In this document: positions 44,786-54,999 of the stretch, one piece after another
How the letters are laid out: each line of letters begins with the position of its first letter
How positions within the stretch are numbered: position 1 is the first letter of the stretch
NCBI GenBank assembly: GCA_963575645.1
Contig: OY754464.1
Coordinates: forward strand, 2,232,001 to 2,296,000
Direction of reading: 5' to 3'
DNA: 64,000 nucleotides
Source: Xanthostigma xanthostigma
Taxonomy: Eukaryota; Arthropoda; Insecta; Raphidioptera; Raphidiidae
Made by a program: the position numbers and the translations under genes
Notes under the pieces: generated by a model
What the model was told of the DNA's origin: nothing
The model's database searches: none
What the model saw: the letters and a program-made list of their open reading frames with translations, nothing else

Positions 44786-46221
44786 GATCTATGTAACACA
44801 ATATCCATTGATGAGTTGCATAATATGGAGCGCTAGTCTGGGCTGCAGAGAAAGAGATAGCGATAATTGCGGTAGTCATCCATCTATGCAATACTCCTAT
44901 ATTGCCAGTTTCCCTATCTAACCAATGATCTGGTGTTCAGCTGCTTCTATTTCAGTGGCTAATGTTTTTACACAGCTGGTGACGAGCTGAAACATTAATT
45001 TTTGATGACGCGAGAAAATGAATGTTTCCTATTGGTCAGTATTCATTTTCGACGAAGTCCATAGACAATTGACATAGCGATAATTCTCTGCACCGTGATG
45101 TGTTCTGAACGAATCTACTCCGTACTAGCAATATAGGAGTATTATGAAGCCATCCTGTCTCGATTCAACAACAAAAAAACGTTTACTATGCTCCAAAAGA
45201 AGCTTTACTTCAAAAATACACTCAAACGTGAGATATGTTGGGTAGCCATTTGTCACGTTAATTTGTGTAAAAGTTTCTGGTCGCGAGCAGAAAAAGTTGA
45301 GAACCACTGCAGTCTAGTAGTGAATTACAAATGTCTAATAAATATTGTATACAAATTGTGTATATGCAACGCTTTGTTCATTTAAGCTTTAAATAGTACG
45401 ATGTTAAACTTTTACATTCTTTTTTAATTTTGAAAATATGACACTGGTTTTAAAGCGGTAAATTATTTAAAGCTATACTGATACGATGTGTGGAAACCAG
45501 TTGTGTTGAATACAGAACGATAAATTGATACTATTGTGTTTATAAGGTTATAAAAAAATAGTTTAGAAAAGGAAACAAAATATGATCCTTCTTACCTTTC
45601 ATATTCCGGGATCAGATTCATTCTTGATATAAATTTAAAAGTTCAGAAATTCTTTCGAGAACTAGCTCCGGTTCCGTGATCTTATTTTTTGATATTTTAT
45701 TGCCGTTGGTTGAGTTTGAAGTACAAAAAAATATATCTCAGTAGTTTCTGATAGTTTTTTTTTCCAATTTTTATTTCCCGTTAAAACAAAATGAGACGTT
45801 ATGCAAAATTTAACATCGTACAATGAAGACTAGTATGGGCTTATCTTATGGCACAGAAATCTATTAAATAATACAGAAGTTGCCATTCATATGGAAATCC
45901 TTAAAAATAGTACATTACAACAAACTTACATAAAAATATATGAGATATGTGACTAAATATCACAGTAAACAAAAAAGATCGTAATTTGTATAACAAAAAA
46001 ATTTAACTCCATTTTCATTCCGTCCAATAAAATAGTACGATACTCTAGTAACGTTATTGTCAGAATTTAAGTGTTCGATTACAAAAATAAATCTATTCTC
46101 ATTTTTTGGTTATTTATTTTCTGCTATATTATGCATTTATTATTTTAATTCAAGTTTTTTAAATTATATCCATTACTTTAAGGTTAGATAAACCAAACTA
46201 TTTTCTTGTAATTGTCTAGTC
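44786..46221. other. No gene seen
   Basis: A hAT-like right end (GTTGAGAACCACTG, 45296-45309) stands alone. Nothing else assigned. Confidence 0.4.
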
Positions 46222-46290
46222 CAGGGGTCGGCAAAAAAATCTGAAAGGGTCGCAGGGTAGTGGGTTCGAGCCCCACTTTGGGCGAATTTA
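46222..46290 (+). pseudogene. hAT-like left end joined to tRNA-Lys-like 3' half
   Basis: CAGGGGTCGGCAAAAAAATC matches the end of the element at 62659. It is followed by GTGGGTTCGAGCCCCAC, a perfect T-arm, then TTTGGGCG like the tRNA-Lys acceptor. The 5' half of a tRNA is absent. Confidence 0.5.
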
Positions 46291-46775
46291 TTTTTTTTTT
46301 TCAATGATTCTTTTATTTGTGACTTGAAAAAAATAATGTACTTTTCCAATAGTATGAGATTAAAATAATTACGACTAAAAAGAAAATATAGAAGGGTTTT
46401 AATAATAACAAATTAAATTTTTCTTTTCGCGTTTGCTCAATGTTTTGCTCAAAATTTTCCGATTTTCGCCACTATGGGCGCTGTTCTATGGTCACTCAAG
46501 GTCATACATGCAACGTCTACCTATTTTGCAATACTTCTATTTTCTGCCACCAGATGTCAACGCGTCAAATGTCAGATTCCATTCCCAATACAGGTACAAT
46601 TAGAAATATACCATAAATATGTCTTATGCTGCTCACAAATAATTAACTATTTTTTGGTTTAATAGATCTCTAAAATAATAAAAAATTAAAATTATCGTCT
46701 TATTTACATAAATGTATCTGAACTATCAAAACAAACATTTTTGGTAACAAATTACTTTCCGTAACAATTTAAACA

Positions 46776-49556
46776 TCACGGCGTGTAGGGCGGTGGCGGT
46801 GGTAAATCAATCGTAGGATCGAAAGCGTCGAGGCTGTCCCAATCGTCAATTAAACGTTCTTCTTGGGCATCATTCGACGGAGTAAGTGCCGTTAAAATCG
46901 TCACTGCACCACCAATAATGCATAAAATGCCTAGAAAAAAAAATTGGTTGTCTGTAAAGTCGGTTTACGGACGATAGTTTCACGTGATAACGTATTCCGT
47001 AATACATAACCTAAACCTCCCAAAATTTGGTTTCAATCCGCTTATCCTTGGTGTCGGAATGATAAGAAATGTCAAAAGTGACGTTTGCAACTGTCAAAGT
47101 ATTATGTTCTAATAATAATTAGTTATTCCAATACTTAACTTAGAAGGCGTTGCATTTCACAAAATACTAATGTCAAAAAATTGAATTTAACATTAGAAAT
47201 GCAGCCGTTTTCATGTTAAGACAAGACATACGTTATTTTCTAATTTCCATGTACGGCAAACAAAGACGACCGACCGCGTCGCGCCATGCATTAGACAACA
47301 TTGCATTTATACAGCTATTTTTCTATATAAATTTGTATAAAAAAACTGTTTAGGCAAATTCTGTTATACGAAATCTATGTAAAATGTTCTCCTCTTTCGT
47401 TTAAGACTGGTTTCAAACCGATCTGATTTAAATTGAGCGAGAAATTAGCAAAAAGCACGCACAGGGTCAGGCGGAACGTTACGCGTTACGAACGTTAGGA
47501 TTTAGGAACGTTACACTTTTTCGTGCATGCAGCCGGTGTTTTATCAATTTATAAGATTGGTGATTCATCAATTTATAAGACGTTATCACGTCAAAAACAA
47601 AATACACTATGTATTTTACTTAATTAATTATTTAAGGTTATGTTTATATTCTAATTACGTTTATATACTGAAAATTCTTGGAGAATCGAAGCAATGTTCG
47701 GGTTAATTGTTTAAATACAATATATCGAGTAAGCATATCTGCAGTTACGGTACAAAAATTAAAATAAGTGTTCGATACTTTAATATTTAATCCAATAATC
47801 TGACGTTTTTACTGTTAGTAAGAAAAAATAAATACCTGTGACAACAATGGCGCAAAAACCGTATTCGAACGACACCTGCATGACCAATCCGGGAAACTTA
47901 TTTGCCAGAGAAGTCGAAAGCAAAATTGAAATGTAATAACAAATGGCAATTATTAATGTTATCCAAAGAACTGCAAAAAAAATTAATTTAAAAAATATTT
48001 TTACACATTATATTCGTCATAATATTGTTTCAGAACTTTTACTAGTATGCTGTTAGGATGTTGAGACATTTTTAACTCATGCAGCGCCATATTGAGGTAC
48101 TTTAAGCGTGAGCTATTAGGTCTTTCTAATATTTTTCAAACCATTATTAGTAGATATATTTAGAAAGTTTGCGGTAATAATTCAAACTAGAGTGACCTGT
48201 GCGAATTATTCGCACTAAATAAGTATAATAACTATCACTTTATAAAATTATTTTTTAAATATGATTGCAGGTATTCAATTCGTTTCTAATTTTGCACACT
48301 GCTTATAACGTTCTTCTTTTTGTTGTATTACAATATGAAGCTCAGATGACAGATCGAAGAAATATTTTACTAAAATTGTCATATAGAGGCGCAAGTAGCA
48401 AAAGGTGTTGAGCTAAGCCGTCAGATGGCATCATGCAGCATTGCTGTGACGTTGTTCAGCGTTGCTCGCTGTTTCAAAATTAAAGCCGTCAGATGGCAGT
48501 ATGCAGTATTTACAATATGAAGGTCAGATGACAGATAGAAGTGTTGACGTTGTTTCAAAATTAAAGCCGTCAGATGGCAGACGTTGTTCAGCGTTGCTGT
48601 ATTGTAATTAATTTACAAAAACAAAAGCAATAATAATTTTTTTAGTTGTCGATGTCAGTAGAGCAAGCAATTATCTGTAAACTGATGTATAATTTATGTG
48701 GAGAAATTAAGAGGTTTTTTTCTAAAAAGGGAGGCAAACATCTTAAACCTTAGCGTATTAATATACTTATATGATTCCCCACTCAAGTTGGTAAAGTCTT
48801 CGATTTTGTATTCAGACATTACAAAAGAAGTGTTATACAAATTTTCAGTGTCTCAAATACCTATACAAAAATGCTTGATAGCTCTTGGACTATAATAGAT
48901 AGCAATTAACAGTACTTATTACTGACGTCACATATGTAAATTTTAAATAAGAAGCAATTAATAAATATTCCGCAGCAATGAATCGTTCAATGTTTATCAG
49001 ACGTATATTTTCTTCTCGCGTAAGGTAACTTACCACATAAAATACTGGGCACAGCATTTCTTCGAGCAATCCTGTACATCTTACCGGACGGTCCGATAAT
49101 ATCGATAAAAAAACCAAACAAAGCAGAAATGATGGTCATGAAACATAACAGGATTATAACACGCATTAGGAATGTAACTTGGGGCGTAATACATTGAAGT
49201 GCTGCAAAATAAAGAATAATATCGTATTAATGCAACATAATTATTGATTTATGAATGTAATTAAAACAATTGTTTCGCTTACATTCATTATATTCAACCG
49301 CGTCGATATCTGGGTCTGGAAATTGCATTTTGATGTTGTCAGATGTCTCAGTATTAAAATATCCGTATGTAAAGAACTGATAAACGGCCAAATGAGGTAC
49401 GCACTGCCCACCGTGGATTCGAAACCAGCCTAATTGCGCCAAAGAAGTACATGTCAAAGATATTGTAAGCATATGAAAAAAAGCCGTGCATAGATTGCGA
49501 TCTGTGTCTTTATGCCTTAACCAGTGCGCTGGCTGTCGGTTTCGAGGATTGTACAT
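46776..49556 (-). CDS. TMEM127: Transmembrane protein 127 (TMEM127), 4 exons
   Basis: Exons on the minus strand are 49556-49283, 49201-49034, 47970-47836 and 46930-46776. All introns are GT-AG and all are phase 1. The total is 732 nt and 243 residues; human TMEM127 is 238. The diagnostic motif IHGGQC (47-52) follows the first membrane segment (about 24-43). Further segments lie at about 103-124, 140-167 and 181-205. The tail ends PPPPPYTP, matching the human QPPPAYTP end and keeping a PPxY WW-domain ligand. An acidic EERLIDDWD stretch precedes it and may be a sorting signal. In vertebrates TMEM127 is an endosomal/lysosomal protein that limits mTORC1 and membrane-receptor levels and is a tumour suppressor. 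Intron 2 carries a full copy of a repeat family (48190-48770), and intron 3 carries another repeat. Both lie away from splice sites. Confidence 0.94.
46930..47600 (+). repeat. Repeat of the TTGGTTGTCTGTAAAG family in TMEM127 intron 3
   Basis: Begins right at the intron 3 acceptor tract and includes ACGTTACACTTTTTCGTGC and TTATAAGACGTTATCACGTC. The copy is larger than 36108-36360 because unrelated sequence interrupts it. Confidence 0.55.
48190..48770 (+). repeat. GAATTATTCGCAC family copy in TMEM127 intron 2
   Basis: Close match to 7612-8185, complete at both ends. Confidence 0.75.
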
Positions 49557-50257
49557 TTTTAGGAAATATTGCTGTCACAATTTCAATAAAAACACAAGAA
49601 ACCGCCCCCCAACAAAAACAAAACTTTATAGTATACTTAATATTTTTAATGACTATTAACACATATTATTAATTATCACTATATCACAGCATTTTAATGT
49701 GTTGTATACTTTTTTTAAGGACAGTTTACATAATAAATTAATATTAATTTGTAATCTTTCCTACGGAAAACATACACTTTCATATTACTGTGAAGTTTAG
49801 CACGTGAAGTGTGTTCAAGGTTTGGTTTTACCAACTACACATATATACAGAGGTACCAACCTCGAAGCGTTTAGTGCTTAAAAAGGAGTATAGACAAAAT
49901 TAATTTCAAAACATTGCATAATAATATATGCGATCATAATGCCCTCAGTTCTTTTGATATAACCTAAAATCTGCACACAAGGCGCGCAACATAAAAATAC
50001 GCAGTAGTTTAGTAAACTGTCATTTTATTTTGTACGGACTTCGCGAATACGATAAAGAAATGGCGCTCTTCTTACGTATCGTTCGTATTCAACGATACAA
50101 TAGATACTAACTAGCTTTTACCAGATGCAGGTGGGCTCAACTATTCCGTCCCGAAAACATACTCTCCACCGTGGACAACTGTGTCCACCGTATGGATTAT
50201 GAAATATTATATAACGCTTTCAAAATATTAGTTGTAGGTAGTGACTGATACATTTAT
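49557..50257. promoter_or_regulatory. Upstream region of TMEM127
   Basis: Should contain the 5' UTR and promoter. I see no clear TATA box, initiator or upstream exon. Confidence 0.3.
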
Positions 50258-50505
50258 TGAAGTGAAAACTTCTTTAGCGGCGTTGTACATTTTTTTTGTA
50301 ATGGGTAAAAAATGTTAAACTCGCGTCAGGACACGTGACCTGATCGAAAATTCGTAAGACGGATGGAGAGTAGAGGTATGGGTAAAAAATGTTAAACTCT
50401 CGTCAGGACACGTGACCTGATCGAAAATTCATAAGACGGATGGAGAGTAGAGGTAATATTCAAGTTTTCACTTCTGCCGGCACTCCCGGAGTGCAATTTT
50501 TTTTC
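50258..50505 (+). repeat. GAAGTGAAAACTTC element with a different internal duplication
   Basis: Two internal units, each followed by GGATGGAGAGTAGAGGTA, a spacer absent from all other copies. Confidence 0.75.
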
Positions 50506-50817
50506 ACAATAAAACAAGCGGCGCCATTTTATGCGTGGACTGCTTTACCTAATGTAATTGCTTCGCGGCTTCATTAATCGAACCGTATATACTATACGAC
50601 TGCGATGAGTCACTCCTTACTATTTCAGAACAGTATAGTATAAGCTCTTATGTTCAACCTATTACTTTGGTTTTACCATATACTAAGTATATTATAGACT
50701 GAGCATAAAGTTTGGCGAGTGAGACAACTGTGTCATCTACCTACATATATTTATAAATAAAAGCATCGTTGAATTCATAGAATATTATAAAACTATCTTT
50801 TACTCTAGCATAGTGTG

Positions 50818-50848
50818 GATGTGTGTGTGTGTGAGAGAGAGAGAGTAG
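50818..50848 (+). repeat. GT then GA microsatellite
   Basis: GTGTGTGTGTGTGTG followed by AGAGAGAGAGAG. Confidence 0.85.
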
Positions 50849-51027
50849 ATTATAGACGCTGAAAAACTGAAATCATCAGCGCTCTAGCATCGGTCTGGGG
50901 CAATGAATTTGAATGAGAAAATATTTTAATAAAAAATCTACCAAACAATATCAATATATTGTGCAATGACGCATTTCTAGGTTAGGGTATGGTATTTGTC
51001 AAGCAAATATTTCGACCCATATATATA

Positions 51028-51636
51028 CAGGGTGTCCCACGACATGACTGCCATAGCCTGGGACTTGCTGGGGTGATTTCAAGTCAAAAATGTCTAATGA
51101 ACATAATATACCCGGAACGCTATCCTAACTGAGCTAGAAGCATTTGAAATTTTAGATAAGTAGTACCTACTTAGTAGGAATTCACTACTAATTTAAAAAC
51201 CATTTAAAAAGAAATCGCTTTATTGAATCAGTTGCTCAAAATGTACACCCAGTTTCTGTATACATAGTCTAGCTCTTCTTAGAATTGAAGTGGTAGCTCT
51301 GCGAAGAGTTTCAGGATCAGCACGAATAAATACTAATGGTGATTCACAGCCACCTGGTCTTTTTAATAATAACAAAATCAACAGTTGGGCAGGACATCCT
51401 TATTTATAATATTTGGAACAAATTTGTAACACGTTTGAGGAATAAATAAATAATTAAAAAATAATAAAACAGCCGAACCTAATAAGTACCTGCATTAGTG
51501 GGCTTACTTATTTAAAATTTCAAATGCTTCTAGCTCGGTTAGGATAGCGTTCCGGGTATATATTCATTAGACATTTTTGACTTGAAATCACCCCAGCAAC
51601 ACAGTCCCAGGCTATGGCAGTCATTTCGTGGGACTG
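51028..51636 (-). mobile_element. Tc1/mariner-superfamily element with transposase C-terminus, 609 bp
   Basis: Inverted ends of about 140 bp containing CCCACGACATGACTGCCATA and its near complement, flanked by TA. At about 51225-51335 on the minus strand the frame reads RADPETLRRATTSILRRARL and ends GVHFEQLIQ, like the last residues of IS630/mariner-type transposases (HFE.L). It is an internally deleted derivative. Confidence 0.75.
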
Positions 51637-51644
51637 TATATAGA

Positions 51645-52667
51645 GCAGAGCATAGTGGCGCATTCGTTTGCAAAATTCGTTTGGTTCGTAATTTTTTTTT
51701 TTAATGTCCAGGAGGCTCTCCTGATTATAACAGTGTAACATGACACTCAATATCTGTTGCCGTTATTGTTTAAACAACGAAAAATTGAAAATATTGCAAA
51801 ATAAGTTTTTTTGCAATAAATAATTTTTTTATATATTTTTCAGACTATTTTGAATCGAAAAAGTCCTTACACTCATTATCGTATCTTCAACCGGTGAATT
51901 TTTATGAATTTTTAAAAATTAAAAATCGTTGTAAATCGTGATTTTCTTGAATTAAATAGTACACCTGAAAAAAAATACCGTGATTTCTATTTTTTCATTA
52001 AATATTTAAACTTTAATAAAAAAATGGCGTAATCAGATTTCAAATATTTTATTAATTATTATGTTTATTATTCATAATAACAATATGCTCTTTACGCGCA
52101 TGCACTTTAAGGATAGTAGTATTGTCATCTCACTCCCAGTCCTATGTATGTCGAAGCGTACCATCTGCCTCTCTCTTATACTAATGTAAGAGAGAGGCAG
52201 ATGGTACGCTTCGACAAATTATTGCATATTGTTATTATGAATAATAAACATAATAATTAATAAAATATTTGAAATCTGATTACGCCATTTTTTTTATTAA
52301 AGTTTAAATATTTAATAAAAAAATAGAAATCACGGTATTTTTTTTTCAGGTGTGCTATTTAATTCAAGAAAATCACGATTTACGATTTTTAATTTTTAAA
52401 AATTCATAAAAATTCACCGGTTGAAGATACGATAATGAGTGTAAGGACTTTTTCGATTCAAAATAGTCTGAAAAATATATAAAAAAATTATTTATTGCAA
52501 AAAAACTTATTTTGCAATATTTTCAATTTTTCGTTGTTTAAACAATAACGGCAACAGATATTGAGTGTCATGTTATACTGTTATAATCAGGAGAGCCTCC
52601 TGGACATTAAAAAAAAAAAAATACGAACCAAACGAAATTTGCAAACGAATGCGCCACTATGCCCTGC
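51645..52667. repeat. 1-kb near-perfect hairpin with a nested inner hairpin
   Basis: Left arm 51645-52088 and right arm 52224-52667, 444 bp each, differ at only a handful of positions. The 135-bp centre holds a perfect 30-bp-arm hairpin (52149-52216, TGTCGAAGCGTACCATCTGC) and about 60 unpaired bases on one side only. No transposase frame. Confidence 0.9.
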
Positions 52668-53164
52668 ACTAATAGCCCATAGATATCGTGTGTGTGCCCA
52701 ACGCGTGCTTGACCCTTGTTCAATGTAGTCTGACAACTCTACAATGTATATAGTATAATATCTTTGCTTTTACACTCAAGTTTAATGAGCGCACTCTACA
52801 ATTGCATTATACGGGTACCTCACCAGTGCACGGTCGGTGATTATAAGCAAGTATAATCCGAAAAGATTCAGTGTTGATTGTGACAAGGAATAATTTTCTT
52901 TTATTTCCTTTCTTTTTACACGTAGAAAATGACATTACTTAACAACGAACGCTGTTCGCACTTCTCTTTTATTACCGAGAAGTTTTATTATTTTAAGAGA
53001 CTCCAATACCTACACTTTTACCACAGAAAAACATAACTCTCTTCTTAGACGTTCAACTGTTCTTATATATATCTATAGTCTATACTATTATAATAAATTC
53101 TTCGAATGTATGTATCTATGTATGTATATTTGAACGGATTTAACTTAAAAACTATTTGATGAAT

Positions 53165-53530
53165 AAACCGTTTGATGTGAAACATCTACTGGTGCGTTTG
53201 TTTGGGAGTAAAGCCGTGCAATTGGCGCGACGCTGTTCATGGGACGTGTTAAGTTTGTGTACGTTGGATTAAAGATGGCTTTGGTTGAGGGCGACATTTA
53301 GATAACAGGGCGAAATTTAATGATTAGTATATCTCGTTAGATGTCAGCGCGTGACGCTTGCTTTGTGTATGCGTTGGATTGTAACTCGGCTTTTGTCAAA
53401 GGCGACAACTATAAGATGACAACATCTATAAACGTTTGGTTTGGAGTAAAACCGTGCAATTGGCGCGACACTTTTTTGGGACGACGTTTTATGAGAATAC
53501 GTTACATTTGTGTGCGTAGTCATTGTACTG
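53165..53530 (+). repeat. GTGAAACATCTA family, longest copy
   Basis: Shares CAGCGCGTGACGCTTGCTTT with the window start and CCGTGCAATTGGCGCGAC with 32640. The 86-residue frame inside is a by-product. Confidence 0.6.
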
Positions 53531-53639
53531 CATTACAAGACTCCATCTGTGCTTACAGTCGGAATCGTGTATTTTCAACTGAATTTACACCAATTTTTTA
53601 GTACCAACTTCTCACGCAAAGCGTTTCCTTCTAGGCTGC

Positions 53640-53875
53640 TCATTTGTTTTTAAATTCAACTTAACAAAGTTTTTTTTGACGTGATAACGTCTTATAAATT
53701 GATGAATCACGTCAATATAAAAAGATGAAACACCGGCTGCATGCACGAAAAAGTGTAACGTTCCTAACGTTCCGCCTGAGCCTGTGCGTGATTATTAAAA
53801 TATGATATTCGAGCGGAATACGTTATCACGTAAAACCATCGTCCGTAAACCGACTTTACAGACAACCAATTTTTT
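53640..53875 (-). repeat. TTGGTTGTCTGTAAAG family, inverted copy
   Basis: Ends CTTATAAATTGATGAATCAC and ACCGACTTTACAGACAACCA; compare 36108 and 46930. Confidence 0.65.
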
Positions 53876-54856
53876 TGATTGTTTTATGACTGCGACAAAG
53901 TGAGAGAGGGAGGAGAAGCTGAAAATACAGGGGTCAATTAGTGGCGACAGGTTGAAAATACACGAGTCTCTACTGTAAAATGTTTACGTATAAGAAACTT
54001 GTTTATTTACTGAAGTTTGTAGAGAAATTTCCAAGGCATTAATAATTTACTCTCAAAGGGATAATCATGTCTAACTTAAATATCTATCAAATAATAGACA
54101 TGTTCACATAATTATTATTATTCTTGATGTCTGTAGTTTGCATAAATGGCAGACAAGAAGTTTGACATAAGACGTGGTAATACTGGTTGATTTTGCATTC
54201 ATTATCTACCTAAGTTTCTCTAAACTTACTACATAATATAATTTATACAACGTCCATCTTGATAGTTTGTTCTTGGAACGATTTATCAGGGGCGTGCACA
54301 AGGTTTATTTTGGCAACGTTAATGAAACTGATAAAACTGTTATTTGTTGGTATGGTTAAAAATATGTATTTACAAAAACAAACCAAAAAGTGCTTCTCTA
54401 ATAATAATTAAAAATTATTAAATGAAATAATAAAATAAATAACGAAAAACAAACGAATTCTAAAACAACAATAATAACACTAAACTACTATGTATATTTA
54501 ATAATGTCGCGCACTGTCCATTGTCACTAACACTGACTGTCTTCTTTCCACGCTAGCGCTGTTTATATAAGTTCTTCAGCTGCCTTCTGGAACAATCTTC
54601 GGCGTTCTAGAAGCTTCGGCATTCTTTTATGTGGTTTCTATAACAATGTACGTAAAGGGAATATTTTTTATAAAAATAAATTTAAAAAAAATTAAATAAT
54701 GCATATTTCAGTTGGTACTTAACTTAGTAACTCGCTTGGAAAAAAAGGAAGGGTATGGAGTTTAATTGGTTCACGTTTTTTTATTGTTACTGAGCACCGT
54801 TTGTAGTATTAAAAATTTGAAAAATGAAATAGCATGTTAAATTTTCTATTTTGTTT
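53876..54856. other. No gene seen
   Basis: AT-rich flank downstream of the cuticular gene. No exon or repeat was identified. Confidence 0.4.
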
Positions 54857-54862
54857 TTTATT
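54857..54862 (-). terminator. Candidate poly(A) signal AATAAA of the cuticular protein gene
   Basis: AATAAA on the minus strand 138 bases after the stop codon. It is the first canonical hexamer downstream. Confidence 0.45.
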
Positions 54863-54999
54863 ATAAAAAATATTTTTTTCACTATCTACATTTTATATAA
54901 ATTATCGTATATTAAGAATTAGATATAATCGTATTACATTAAGAAGGCGCTAGTTATAATTATGTACATTGCGTATTTCGACTCAATTAATTAGTTTTT

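Noticed and set aside
44149-45309. A single 1.16-kb hAT element from CAGTGCGTTGGTTCCCAACC to GTTGAGAACCACTG
   Set aside because: The ends are similar in type, but the flanking octamers do not match, so the two may belong to different insertions.
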